Notes: generated from the letters alone by a model not told the origin. A stretch of 21,506 nucleotides of DNA from TMP-24 sp964600685 (GCA_964600685.1 CAZRKU010000048.1:1-21506), one strand, 5' to 3'; positions 1 through 7,304 are shown, counted from the first letter of the stretch. Numbers and translations: made by a program.

Positions 1-234
1 CAGGGCCGGGTCTGGATCCGCGTGTTCCCCGACGTCCCGGTTTCGTCGAAACCCACCGAAGTCCGCATGGGCAAGGGCAAGGGTTCGGTCGATTACTGGG
101 CGGCCAAGGTCAAACCCGGCCGGATCATGTTCGAGATCGACGGCGTGGACGAGGTCATCGCCCGCGAGGCGCTGCGCCTTGGTGCGATGAAGCTGCCGGT
201 GACGACCCGCGTGGTGGTCCGCGAGGACTGGTAA
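1..234 (+). CDS. rplP: 50S ribosomal protein L16, 3' part
   Basis: This is the C-terminal 77 residues of L16, a large-subunit protein that contacts 23S rRNA near the A-site tRNA path. The frame is open from base 1, and the first visible residues (QGRVWIRVFPD) align with about residue 60 of E. coli L16, so roughly 59 residues lie off the window. The family motif VRMGKGKG follows. Its arginine corresponds to E. coli Arg81, the residue known to be hydroxylated by the RoxA/YcfD oxygenase. The protein ends VVVREDW. In a normal S10 operon the next gene would be rpmC a few bases later. Here a hairpin and an unrelated gene intervene. Confidence 0.97.
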   Translation, partial: QGRVWIRVFPDVPVSSKPTEVRMGKGKGSVDYWAAKVKPGRIMFEIDGVDEVIAREALRLGAMKLPVTTRVVVREDW

Positions 235-265
235 GTATAGGCAATATTGCCCATCCTACGGAATG

Positions 266-291
266 AAAGGCGCGCCTCGGGGCGCGTCTTT
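266..291 (+). terminator. Terminator-like hairpin after rplP
   Basis: An 11-bp stem, AAAGGCGCGCC paired with GGCGCGTCTTT (one G-T pair), closes a TCGG tetraloop 32 bases after the rplP stop. The A-rich foot and T-rich exit resemble an intrinsic terminator, but the T run is only three bases before CGCG, so it could be partial. It would separate the S10-operon genes upstream from the SnoaL-like gene and rpmC downstream. The structure is read by eye. Termination is inferred. Confidence 0.6.
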
Positions 292-371
292 CGCGTTTGT
301 GACGGCCAGTTGGCAAAAGTGCCGCCGCGATGTACCGTTTCCCGAGGCCAGAACGGAGCGGAGGAAGCGCG

Positions 372-797
372 ATGCACGAGACCGAGCGGGTCGTCCGGCA
401 GTTCCACGAAAGCTGGGACATGCGCGACCCTGATCGCGGCGCCGAGGTGATCGCGCCGGATTGCCTGTTCGAGGACGTGGCCCGTGGCGAGGCGCAGCCA
501 GGGCCGGCGGCCTACAGGGCTGACTATCACCGCTGGCGCGAGGCCTTCCCCGACGGGGAATGCAAGGTCGAGAACGTCATCGTCGGCGACCGCGGCGATT
601 GGGCCGTGGTCGAATTCCGCAACACCGGAACCCATACCGGCATCCTGCGCTCCAGCCTCGGGGATTTCCCACCGACCGGCAAGCGGGCCGAGGTCCGCTA
701 TTGCTCGGTCATGCGGGTGAAGGACGGCAAGGTCGTCGAAGGCCGCGACTATTACGACAGCGCCACCATCGCACGGCAACTGGGGCTGATGGGCTGA
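372..797 (+). CDS. SnoaL-like (NTF2-fold) ester cyclase family protein
   Basis: The 141-residue protein has the pattern of the SnoaL-like polyketide cyclase/ester cyclase family, which are small cone-shaped alpha+beta barrels. Seen in order: an N-terminal helix (VVRQFHESWDMRDPD), WREAFPDGECKVENVIVGD, the GTHTG strand at about residues 86-90, FPPTGKRAEVRY at 99-110, and the C-terminal DGKVVEGRDYYD followed by ARQLGLMG. The start at 372 is chosen because GGAGCGGAGGAAG lies just upstream; an in-frame ATG at 330 has no such site. The family includes true cyclases, isomerases and many proteins of unknown role, so no substrate is assigned. It lies between rplP and rpmC on the same strand, an unusual place for a non-ribosomal gene. 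Confidence 0.8.
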   Translation: MHETERVVRQFHESWDMRDPDRGAEVIAPDCLFEDVARGEAQPGPAAYRADYHRWREAFPDGECKVENVIVGDRGDWAVVEFRNTGTHTGILRSSLGDFPPTGKRAEVRYCSVMRVKDGKVVEGRDYYDSATIARQLGLMG

Positions 798-1092
798 CGA
801 AGGCGACGCAGGGGCTCGACTTGGCACTATGGAAGCGGCTCAAACTGTGCCCGTCGTTCCTGCCAGTCGTATCCTTCAACCTTCGGGAACTCCGGTTCCG
901 ATCGGCAAGGGTTCGCCGCTATTGCCGTGTCGCCCGATCAATCAAACTTTCCCTTGCCCTCCCCGTTGCCCTCCCCTATAGGGACGCATCCTGCGATTCC
1001 GGGCCTCCCGGATTCGGGGGTCTATCATTGACTCCACCGGATCAAGGGTCACCCCGCAAGGGCCTTCCGGTGATGTGAAGGGAAAAGGCGAG
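798..1092 (+). other. Leader/intergenic region before rpmC
   Basis: This 295-base stretch holds no credible gene. It contains a small hairpin (GGAAC, loop TCCG, GTTCC, 886-899), a nearly perfect tandem repeat of the unit TTGCCCTCCCCG at 954-976, a promoter-like pair overlapping that repeat, and a hairpin (TCCGGG, loop CCT, CCCGGA, 998-1012). The last part would form a leader of about 100 bases ahead of rpmC. A longer rpmC frame opens at 1075 but has no ribosome binding site. Confidence 0.5.
954..982 (+). promoter_or_regulatory. Candidate promoter for rpmC and the spc genes
   Basis: TTGCCC (954-959) and TATAGG (977-982) are 17 bases apart, each matching four of six sigma70-type consensus bases. 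A terminator-like hairpin and a non-ribosomal gene lie upstream, so the downstream ribosomal genes plausibly need their own promoter. The start of transcription would fall near 990, giving a leader of about 100 bases. This is a pattern match only. Confidence 0.4.
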
Positions 1093-1293
1093 ATGAACGC
1101 CCAGGAACTGAAAACGAAGTCGCCCGACCAGCTCCGCGAGGAGCTTGTCGCGCTCAAGAAGGAGGCGTTCAATCTGCGCTTCCGTCAGGCCACCGGCCAG
1201 CTTGAGAACACCGCCCGCATGAACGCTGTCCGCAAGGACGTGGCGCGCATCAAGACGGTGCTGAACCAAAAAGCCCAAGAAGCTGCGAAGTAA
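1093..1293 (+). CDS. rpmC: 50S ribosomal protein L29
   Basis: The 66-residue protein is L29, which with L23 borders the nascent-chain tunnel exit where trigger factor and SRP dock. The family pattern is clear: SPDQLREELVALKKEAFNLR, then RFRQATGQLENTARM and RKDVARIKTVLNQK, forming a long helical hairpin. The start at 1093 gives the usual MNAQEL N-terminus, with an AAGG just upstream at short spacing. The in-frame ATG at 1075 would add six residues and lacks a binding site. Twelve bases separate it from rpsQ. Confidence 0.96.
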   Translation: MNAQELKTKSPDQLREELVALKKEAFNLRFRQATGQLENTARMNAVRKDVARIKTVLNQKAQEAAK

Positions 1294-1305
1294 GAGGACA
1301 GAGCC

Positions 1306-1545
1306 ATGCCCAAACGTATCCTGCAAGGCGTCGTGACCTCGGACAAGAACGAACAGACGATCACCGTTCTGGTCGAACGCCGCTTCAAGCACCCGCTGCT
1401 GCAAAAGACCGTTCGCAAGTCCAAGAAATACCGGGCGCACGACGCGGAAAACAAATTCAAGGTCGGTGACACTGTTCGCATCGAAGAGTGCGCGCCGATT
1501 TCGAAGACCAAGCGCTGGACGGTGGTCACTGAAGCTTCGGCTTGA
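1306..1545 (+). CDS. rpsQ: 30S ribosomal protein S17
   Basis: This 79-residue protein is S17, an OB-fold protein that binds the 5' domain of 16S rRNA early in small-subunit assembly. Diagnostic stretches are RILQGVVTSDKNEQTITVLV, then KYRAHDAENKFKVGDTVRIEE, and CAPISKTKRWTVV near the C-terminus. The length is normal for the family. The start has GAGGACAG upstream. It is the last gene of the classical S10 set. A 63-base gap with a small hairpin follows before rplN. Confidence 0.97.
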   Translation: MPKRILQGVVTSDKNEQTITVLVERRFKHPLLQKTVRKSKKYRAHDAENKFKVGDTVRIEECAPISKTKRWTVVTEASA

Positions 1546-1574
1546 GTCCCTCGTCACAGCATTGAACGAAACCC

Positions 1575-1590
1575 TGGGGAATGATCCCCA
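1575..1590 (+). other. Small hairpin upstream of rplN
   Basis: TGGGGA and TCCCCA form a perfect 6-bp stem around ATGA in the rpsQ-rplN gap, 18 bases before the rplN start and just ahead of its GGGAG binding site. It has no T run, so it is not a terminator. It may shape translation of rplN or mark the historical S10/spc boundary; both are inferences. Confidence 0.35.
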
Positions 1591-1608
1591 AAGGTCGGGA
1601 GAAACCAA

Positions 1609-1977
1609 ATGATCCAGATGCAGACCAATCTGGATGTAGCTGACAACTCCGGCGCGCGCCGGGTTCAGTGCATCAAGGTTCTGGGTGGTTCCCATCGCCG
1701 TTACGCCAGTGTTGGCGACATCATCGTGGTGTCGGTGAAGGAAGCCATCCCGCGCGGTCGCGTGAAGAAAGGTGACGTCCGCAAGGCCGTCGTCGTGCGC
1801 ACCGCCAAGGAAGTCCGTCGTGAGGACGGCACGTCGATCCGCTTCGACCGCAACGCCGCCGTCATCCTGAACAACCAGGGCGAACCGGTCGGCACCCGTA
1901 TCTTCGGGCCGGTCGTGCGCGAACTGCGCGCCAAGAACTTCATGAAGATCATCTCGCTTGCGCCGGAGGTGCTGTAA
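1609..1977 (+). CDS. rplN: 50S ribosomal protein L14
   Basis: The 122-residue protein is L14, a beta-barrel protein at the subunit interface that contacts 16S helix 14 and is the known docking site of the silencing factor RsfS. The N-terminal signature MIQMQTNLDVADNSGAR and the internal SVKEAIPRGRVKKGDV and GTRIFGPVVRELR are intact, and the length is typical. GGGAG lies seven bases upstream of the start. It opens the classical spc gene order. Its stop overlaps the rplX start by one base (TAATG), implying translational coupling. Confidence 0.97.
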   Translation: MIQMQTNLDVADNSGARRVQCIKVLGGSHRRYASVGDIIVVSVKEAIPRGRVKKGDVRKAVVVRTAKEVRREDGTSIRFDRNAAVILNNQGEPVGTRIFGPVVRELRAKNFMKIISLAPEVL

Positions 1978-2282
1978 TGGCTGCGAAACTCCGTAAAGGC
2001 GACAAGGTCGTCGTCCTTGCCGGCAAGGACAAAGGCAACCAGGGCGAAATCGCCAGCGTTGACCCCAAGTCGGGCAAGGCCGTTGTCGATGGCGTGAACA
2101 TGGCGATCCGCCATACCCGCCAGAGCCAGACGAGCCAGGGCGGCCGACAGCCGAAGGCGATGCCGATCGACCTGTCGAACCTCGCGCTCATGGACAAGAA
2201 CGGCAAGGCCACCCGCGTCGGCTTCCGCATGGACGGCGACAAGAAGGTGCGCTTCGCCAAGACCACCGGGGAGGCAATCTGA
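1977..2282 (+). CDS. rplX: 50S ribosomal protein L24
   Basis: L24 (101 residues) is an assembly-initiator protein bound to the 5' domain of 23S rRNA near the tunnel exit. The KOW motif is near the N-terminus (KGDKVVVLAGKDKGNQGEI, about residues 7-25), followed by VNMAIRHTRQSQ and the C-terminal ATRVGFRMDGDKKVRFAKTTGE. The gene overlaps rplN upstream (TAATG) and rplE downstream (TGATG) by one base each, so rplN, rplX and rplE are probably translated as a coupled set. Confidence 0.97.
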   Translation: MAAKLRKGDKVVVLAGKDKGNQGEIASVDPKSGKAVVDGVNMAIRHTRQSQTSQGGRQPKAMPIDLSNLALMDKNGKATRVGFRMDGDKKVRFAKTTGEAI

Positions 2283-2842
2283 TGCTTGACCAGGCAACCT
2301 ATACCCCGCGCCTCAAGGCCGCATACAAGTCCGCGATCCGTCCGGCCTTGAAGGAAGAATTTTCCTACAAGAACGACATGCAGATCCCCCGTCTGGACAA
2401 GATCGTCCTGAACATGGGTGTCGGCGAGGCGGTCAAGGACACCAAGAAGGTGAAGAACGCCCAGGAAGAACTGACGGCAATCGCCGGCCAGAAGGCCGTG
2501 ATCACCAAGGCGAAGAAATCCATCGCCGGCTTCCGCGTCCGTGAGGAGATGCCCCTGGGCGTCAAGGTCACGCTGCGCGGCGACCGGATGTATGAATTCC
2601 TCGACCGTCTGATCAACGTGGCATTGCCGCGCGTCCGCGACTTCCGCGGCGTCAAGGGCACCTCGTTCGATGGCATGGGCAACTATGCGATGGGTCTGAA
2701 AGAGCAAATCGTGTTCACCGAGATCGACTTCGACAAGGTCGACGAAGTTCTCGGCATGGACATCATCATCTGCACCACCGCGCGCACCGACGCGGAAGCG
2801 AAGGCACTGTTGAAGCATTTCAACATGCCCTTCACCAGCTGA
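2282..2842 (+). CDS. rplE: 50S ribosomal protein L5
   Basis: The 186-residue protein is L5, which binds 5S rRNA in the central protuberance and forms an intersubunit bridge. Family blocks are IPRLDKIVLNMGVGEAVKD, the Lys-rich KAVITKAKKSIAGFRVREEM, and VALPRVRDFRGV with GMGNYAMGLKEQIVFTEID. It is a few residues longer than the E. coli protein at both ends. The start overlaps the rplX stop. In E. coli S8 represses spc translation at the L5 start. Whether such a site exists here was not resolved. Confidence 0.97.
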   Translation: MLDQATYTPRLKAAYKSAIRPALKEEFSYKNDMQIPRLDKIVLNMGVGEAVKDTKKVKNAQEELTAIAGQKAVITKAKKSIAGFRVREEMPLGVKVTLRGDRMYEFLDRLINVALPRVRDFRGVKGTSFDGMGNYAMGLKEQIVFTEIDFDKVDEVLGMDIIICTTARTDAEAKALLKHFNMPFTS

Positions 2843-2861
2843 TCGCGGAGGAACGAGGAAT

Positions 2862-3167
2862 ATGGCTAAGAAATCCATGGTGAACCGCGAGATCAAGCGC
2901 GCCAGGCTGGTGAAGCAGCATGCTTCCAAGCGGGCCGCGCTGAAGGCGGTGATCGAAGACCAGTCCAAGCCGATGGAAGATCGCTTCAAGGCGACCCTGA
3001 AACTGGCTGAACTGCCCCGCAACTCGTCGGCGACCCGGCTGCACAACCGCTGCCAGCTCACGGGCCGTCCGCACGCCTATTATCGCAAACTCAAGCTCTC
3101 GCGCATCATGCTGCGTGACCTGGCCTCGTTTGGCCAGATCCCCGGCATGGTCAAGTCGAGCTGGTAA
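2862..3167 (+). CDS. rpsN: 30S ribosomal protein S14, zinc-independent type
   Basis: S14 (101 residues) sits in the 30S head and contacts S3 and S10. The protein is the long form: an N-terminal basic region (MVNREIKRARLVKQHASKRA), then LPRNSSATRLHNRCQLTGRP and the C-terminal KLSRIMLRDLASFGQIPGM. Only one cysteine is visible in the C-terminal domain, so the two CxxC pairs of the short zinc-binding form are absent. GCGGAGGAACGAGGA precedes the start, giving a strong binding site. Confidence 0.97.
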   Translation: MAKKSMVNREIKRARLVKQHASKRAALKAVIEDQSKPMEDRFKATLKLAELPRNSSATRLHNRCQLTGRPHAYYRKLKLSRIMLRDLASFGQIPGMVKSSW

Positions 3168-3182
3168 GGAGGTCGAGATATG

Positions 3183-3575
3183 ATGAACGATCCTCTCGGC
3201 GATATGCTGACCCGCATCCGCAACGCGCAGATGCGCGGCAAGTCCACCGTCCGCACGCCCGCCTCCAAGCTTCGCGCCTGGGTTCTGGATGTGCTCAAGG
3301 ACGAGGGTTACATCCGGGGTTATGAGAAGGTGTCGGCGGCCAATGGCCAGCCCGAACTGGACATCAGCCTGAAATATTTCGAAGGCACGCCGGTGATCCG
3401 TGAGATCAAGCGCGTCTCGAAGCCGGGCCGCCGCGTCTATGCTTCCGTGAAGGACATTCCGAATGTCCGCAACGGTCTTGGCGTTTCCATTGTCTCCACG
3501 CCGAAAGGCGTGATGTCGGACGCAAGCGCACGCACTGCCAATGTTGGCGGTGAAGTGCTCTGCACCGTATTCTAA
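3183..3575 (+). CDS. rpsH: 30S ribosomal protein S8
   Basis: S8 (130 residues) binds the central domain of 16S rRNA and in E. coli also represses the spc operon. The N-terminus MNDPLGDMLTRIRNAQ and the C-terminal signature GLGVSIVSTPKGVMSD are textbook. Two adjacent ATG codons (3180 and 3183) follow an AAGGAGG site. 3183 was chosen because recalled alphaproteobacterial relatives begin MNDP; 3180 has slightly better spacing and would add one Met. The gap to rpsN is short and holds this binding site. Confidence 0.96.
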   Translation: MNDPLGDMLTRIRNAQMRGKSTVRTPASKLRAWVLDVLKDEGYIRGYEKVSAANGQPELDISLKYFEGTPVIREIKRVSKPGRRVYASVKDIPNVRNGLGVSIVSTPKGVMSDASARTANVGGEVLCTVF

Positions 3576-3587
3576 GGGGAGGGGTCA

Positions 3588-4121
3588 ATGTCTCGTATCG
3601 GCAAGAAACCCGTCACCGTTCCCGCAGGCGTCACCGCCAATGTGAGCGGTCAGACCGTGGAAGTGAAAGGCCCCAAGGGCACGCTTTCGTTCACCGCGAC
3701 GGATGATGTCACCATCACCTTCGCCGACGACAGCGTCTCGGTGCAGCCGCGCGGCACCTCGAAGCGTGCCCGCCAGCAGTGGGGCATGTCGCGTTCGATG
3801 ATCGAAAACCTTGTGACCGGCGTCACCAAGGGTTTCAGGAAGGATCTTGAGATCAACGGCGTGGGTTACCGCGCCGCGATCCAGGGCAATATCCTGAAAC
3901 TGTCGCTGGGCTACAGCCATGAAGTGAACTTCGAAGTGCCGAAGGGCGTGACCGTCACGACCCCGAAGCAGACCGAAATCATCGTGGAAGGCATCGACGC
4001 CCAACTCGTCGGCCAGGTCGCGGCCAACATCCGCGAATGGCGTGGTCCCGAGCCCTACAAGGGCAAGGGGATCAGGTACAAGGGCGAGTTCATCTTCCGC
4101 AAGGAAGGCAAGAAGAAGTAA
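3588..4121 (+). CDS. rplF: 50S ribosomal protein L6
   Basis: The 177-residue protein is L6, a two-domain protein near the factor-binding site and the sarcin-ricin loop. Both halves are present: the N-terminal MSRIGKKPVTVPAGVTANVS with EVKGPKGTLSF, and the C-terminal domain ending with the signature PEPYKGKGIRYKGEFI at about residues 155-170. Length equals the family norm. The start has GGGGAGGGG just upstream. It is followed after 12 bases by rplR. Confidence 0.97.
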   Translation: MSRIGKKPVTVPAGVTANVSGQTVEVKGPKGTLSFTATDDVTITFADDSVSVQPRGTSKRARQQWGMSRSMIENLVTGVTKGFRKDLEINGVGYRAAIQGNILKLSLGYSHEVNFEVPKGVTVTTPKQTEIIVEGIDAQLVGQVAANIREWRGPEPYKGKGIRYKGEFIFRKEGKKK

Positions 4122-4133
4122 GGACGCGAGAAA

Positions 4134-4493
4134 ATGGCAAACAGCAAACGGGAACTGTTCCTCAAGCGCCGCCTGCGCGTCCGGAACAAGCTTCGCAAGA
4201 TGGCTGACGGGCGCGCGCGCCTCTCGGTTCATCGTTCGTCGAAGAACATCAGCGTGCAGCTGATCGATGACGTCAAAGGCGTAACGCTTGCGGCGGCCTC
4301 GACCCTGGAAAAAGACCTGGGTCTGGTCGGCAAGAACAACGTCGAAGCGGCGGCAAAGATCGGTGCGGCAATCGCCGTGCGCGCCAAGAAGGCCGGTGTC
4401 GAGGAATGTTACTTCGATCGCGGTGGATTCCTCTTTCACGGGAAGATCAAGGCTTTGGCCGATGCTGCCCGTGAAGGCGGCCTGAAGTTCTGA
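4134..4493 (+). CDS. rplR: 50S ribosomal protein L18
   Basis: L18 (119 residues) binds 5S rRNA with L5 and helps seat it in the central protuberance. The basic N-terminus (KRELFLKRRLRVRNKLRK) is followed by the conserved RLSVHRSSKNISVQLIDD and, near the end, CYFDRGGFLFHGKIKALADA, matching the usual FDR-GYLYHGRVKALAEAAREGG pattern. Length and position between rplF and rpsE are canonical. Confidence 0.97.
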   Translation: MANSKRELFLKRRLRVRNKLRKMADGRARLSVHRSSKNISVQLIDDVKGVTLAAASTLEKDLGLVGKNNVEAAAKIGAAIAVRAKKAGVEECYFDRGGFLFHGKIKALADAAREGGLKF

Positions 4494-4504
4494 GGAGAGA
4501 CGAT

Positions 4505-5074
4505 ATGGCAGAACGTGAAAATCGCCGGGAAGGTCGCCGCGAAGATCGTCGCGACCGCGAAGAGACCCCGGAATTCGCCGATCGTCTCGTGGCGATCAAC
4601 CGTGTTTCGAAGACGGTGAAAGGCGGCAAGCGCTTTGGTTTCGCGGCCCTTGTGGTCGTGGGCGATCAGCGCGGCCGCGTCGGCTTCGGCAAGGGCAAGG
4701 CCAAGGAAGTGCCGGAGGCGATCCGCAAGGCGACCGAACAGGCGAAACGTTCGCTGGTCCGGGTGCCGCTGCGCGATGGCCGGACGCTCCATCACGATGT
4801 CGAGGGCCGTCATGGTGCCGGCAAGGTGGTGATGCGGACGGCCCCGGCCGGGACCGGGATCATCGCGGGCGGCCCGATGCGCGCCGTGTTCGAGATGCTG
4901 GGCATCGGCGATGTCGTCGCCAAGTCGCTCGGCTCGCAGAACCCTTACAACATGATCCGTGCCACGATGAATGGCCTGACCAGGGAAGCCAGCCCCCGCC
5001 AGGTCGCGCAGCGGCGCGGCAAGAAGGTGGCTGACATTCTCAAGAAGGCCGACGCTGAAGTGGTGGAGGCCTGA
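4505..5074 (+). CDS. rpsE: 30S ribosomal protein S5
   Basis: S5 (189 residues) sits at the mRNA entry pore and affects decoding accuracy. After an Arg/Glu-rich N-terminal extension of about 22 residues, typical of alphaproteobacteria, the dsRBD-like domain begins at EFADRLVAINRVSKTVKGG. The family signature GRVGFGKGKAKEVPEAIRKA follows, and the C-terminal domain has GTGIIAGGPMRAVFEMLGI and SQNPYNMIRATMNGL. The gene is preceded by TGAGGAGAG and followed by rpmD after only two bases. Confidence 0.97.
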   Translation: MAERENRREGRREDRRDREETPEFADRLVAINRVSKTVKGGKRFGFAALVVVGDQRGRVGFGKGKAKEVPEAIRKATEQAKRSLVRVPLRDGRTLHHDVEGRHGAGKVVMRTAPAGTGIIAGGPMRAVFEMLGIGDVVAKSLGSQNPYNMIRATMNGLTREASPRQVAQRRGKKVADILKKADAEVVEA

Positions 5075-5076
5075 TC

Positions 5077-5268
5077 ATGGCGAAGAAAACCATCGTAGTT
5101 GAGCAATATGCCTCGGCGGCGCGCCGCCCGGCGATCCAGACCGCGACCCTGAAGGGTCTTGGCCTGAACAAGATCCGCCGCCAGCGCGAGCTGGAAGACA
5201 CGCCCGCGGTGCGCGGCATGGTCAACAAGGTCGCGCACATGGTGCGGATCGTCGAAGAACGCGGCTGA
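5077..5268 (+). CDS. rpmD: 50S ribosomal protein L30
   Basis: L30 (63 residues) is a small non-essential large-subunit protein. Recognisable parts are the N-terminal strand KKTIVVEQYASAARRP and the LKGLGLNKIRRQRELEDTPA block that leads into VRGMVNKVAHMVRIVEE. The gene starts two bases after the rpsE stop. It is the last ribosomal gene here: a strong terminator follows 24 bases later, and the expected rplO does not appear in the window. Confidence 0.97.
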   Translation: MAKKTIVVEQYASAARRPAIQTATLKGLGLNKIRRQRELEDTPAVRGMVNKVAHMVRIVEERG

Positions 5269-5291
5269 GAAGCCCGGTTCGGATGAGATTG

Positions 5292-5318
5292 AAAGGCGGG
5301 GCTTCGGTCCCGCCTTTT
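5292..5318 (+). terminator. Intrinsic terminator after rpmD
   Basis: An 11-bp stem, AAAGGCGGGGC with GTCCCGCCTTT (one G-T pair), closes a TTCG loop held by a C-G pair, the very stable C(UUCG)G tetraloop. It is followed by a TTTT run and lies 24 bases after rpmD. It ends the ribosomal transcript. The A run on the other side means it could also act on transcripts arriving from the minus-strand liv genes. Confidence 0.85.
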
Positions 5319-5399
5319 GCTTTGGGAGCAGGCGTCCCGCAGTGGGGTGCTTTGTAAGCGCCCGGTCTGACCGCTATCTGTTCCGTAATCGGCCGGTTG

Positions 5400-5603
5400 T
5401 TACCGCAGGGGTGCAATGTTGGTCTTGGCCCAGGTCTCATCGATGAACACCAGCCGTTTCAGGTCGATGCTGCCCTGGCGCGCCTTCCAGCGTTCCCTTT
5501 TGCGGGCAACGTCCGGTCGCTCCTGCTCACTGGCCAGCGCGGTTTTTTTGAAGCTGAGCCCCTCGGCATGGGCAAAGGCCCACATTGCGGATTTCGGAAA
5601 TAC
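5400..5603 (-). pseudogene. IS630-family transposase fragment
   Basis: A minus-strand frame of about 67 residues matches the middle of IS630-type transposases. It contains AMWAFAHAEGLSFKK, ERPDVARKRERWKARQG, and LVFIDETWAKTNIAPLR, where the Asp of FIDET is the expected first acidic residue of the DDE triad. The frame then hits a stop (TAA at 5400-5402), and the sequence beyond shows no further transposase pattern, so the second Asp and the Glu are missing. The N-terminal helix-turn-helix part is also absent. No terminal repeats or target duplication were recognised. It lies between the ribosomal terminator and livH, 30 bases from the livH stop, and probably marks an old insertion or rearrangement point. 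Confidence 0.8.
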
Positions 5604-5632
5604 CGGACAGCGAATTCGCAAATTCCCTGACC

Positions 5633-6520
5633 CTAAAGCTTCAGCACTGTCTTGCGCGCCAAGAGGCCCTGTGGCCGGAACAGCAGGACACCGATCACCA
5701 GCATGATGGCGAAGGCATCGCGGTAGGGCAGCAAGGCTTCGGGCAGCCAGGCCTGCAGCATCACCTCGATGAACCCGAGCAGGAAGCCGCCTGCGACCGC
5801 GCCGGTCAGGCTGCCGAGGCCGCCGATGATCGCGGCGATGAAGGCCTTCAGCACCGGCAGGAAGCCCATCAGCGGATCGACCGAGCCGCGCTGGGCCACC
5901 CACAGGAGCCCCGCCACCCCGGCCAACAGGCCCGAGATGGCGAAGGCGGTGGCGACCACGCCGTTGGCGCGCAGGCCCATGAGCCGGACGATGGCGAAAT
6001 CCTCCGACGCCGCGCGCATGGCGCGGCCTGCGACGGTGCGATTCAGAAACAGGGTCAACCCGATCAGCATCAATGCGGTCGTGGCGATGGAGATCGACTG
6101 GATGATGCCCAGATGCAGCGGGCCGAGGTTGATGACGCCCGACAGGGCCGTGGGCATTGGCACCGGCACCGGGCGGGCCGAGATGAAGTTCTGGAACAGC
6201 ACCCGCAGGATGGCGCTGACCGCGAAGGAGGTGAGGAGAAGCGTCGTGCCGCTTGCGCCGCGCACCGGGCGGAAGGCCACCCGCTCCATGGCGGCGGCCA
6301 GCGCCACCGGGGCGGCGACGGCAAGAATGAGCGCCAAGGGAAAGGGCAGCGCCGCCGCGAGCGCGAAGGCCATGACATAGCCTGCGGTCGTCATCAGTTC
6401 GCCATGCGCGAAGTTGATCAGCCCGATGATCGAGAAGACCACCGCAAGGCCAAGCGCCAGTAGCGCATAGGTGCCGCCGAGGCTCAGGGCGTTCAGCAGT
6501 TGTTGCAGGAAAATGTCCAT
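5633..6520 (-). CDS. HAAT-family ABC importer permease, LivH type
   Basis: The 295-residue membrane protein is the LivH-type permease of a branched-chain-amino-acid-type importer. About eight hydrophobic segments are visible. The family motif GLINFAHGEL lies at about residues 33-42, and IIGGLGSLTGAVAGGFLLG near the C-terminus. The start at 6520 was chosen over longer frames because it gives the usual N-terminus (MDIFLQQLLNALSLGG), lies one base after the livF stop and has GGGGG upstream. It is the last gene of the operon and would pair with the LivM half of the fusion protein. HAAT systems also move amides, urea and aromatic acids, so the substrate is open. Confidence 0.93.
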   Translation of the reverse strand: MDIFLQQLLNALSLGGTYALLALGLAVVFSIIGLINFAHGELMTTAGYVMAFALAAALPFPLALILAVAAPVALAAAMERVAFRPVRGASGTTLLLTSFAVSAILRVLFQNFISARPVPVPMPTALSGVINLGPLHLGIIQSISIATTALMLIGLTLFLNRTVAGRAMRAASEDFAIVRLMGLRANGVVATAFAISGLLAGVAGLLWVAQRGSVDPLMGFLPVLKAFIAAIIGGLGSLTGAVAGGFLLGFIEVMLQAWLPEALLPYRDAFAIMLVIGVLLFRPQGLLARKTVLKL

Positions 6521-6521
6521 C

Positions 6522-7244
<723 letters not shown>

Positions 7245-7265
7245 ATCGGCTCCGGGAGGGGGAAG

Positions 7266-7295
7266 GGCCGGACCCCGGTGGCGGGGGGTCCGGCC
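7266..7295 (-). other. Intercistronic hairpin after the liv binding-protein gene
   Basis: A perfect 11-bp stem (GGCCGGACCCC with GGGGTCCGGCC, loop of 8) begins 9 bases after the stop of the substrate-binding protein gene and before livF. There is no T run, so it is more likely an RNA-stabilising or attenuating element than a full terminator. In known importer operons such structures raise binding-protein levels over membrane components. Confidence 0.6.
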
Positions 7296-7304
7296 GGCAG
7301 CGGG

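Noticed and set aside
310..338. TTGGCA with TACCGT 17 bases later as a promoter for the SnoaL-like gene, or a sigma54-type element
   Set aside because: The -10 match is only three of six and the -24/-12 spacing for sigma54 is wrong; too weak to list as a feature.
5604..5903. Upstream part of the open frame containing the transposase fragment
   Set aside because: It lies antiparallel to nothing on its own but in a shifted frame over livH, is Arg/Gly-rich and has no transposase pattern, so the fragment was limited to about 5603.
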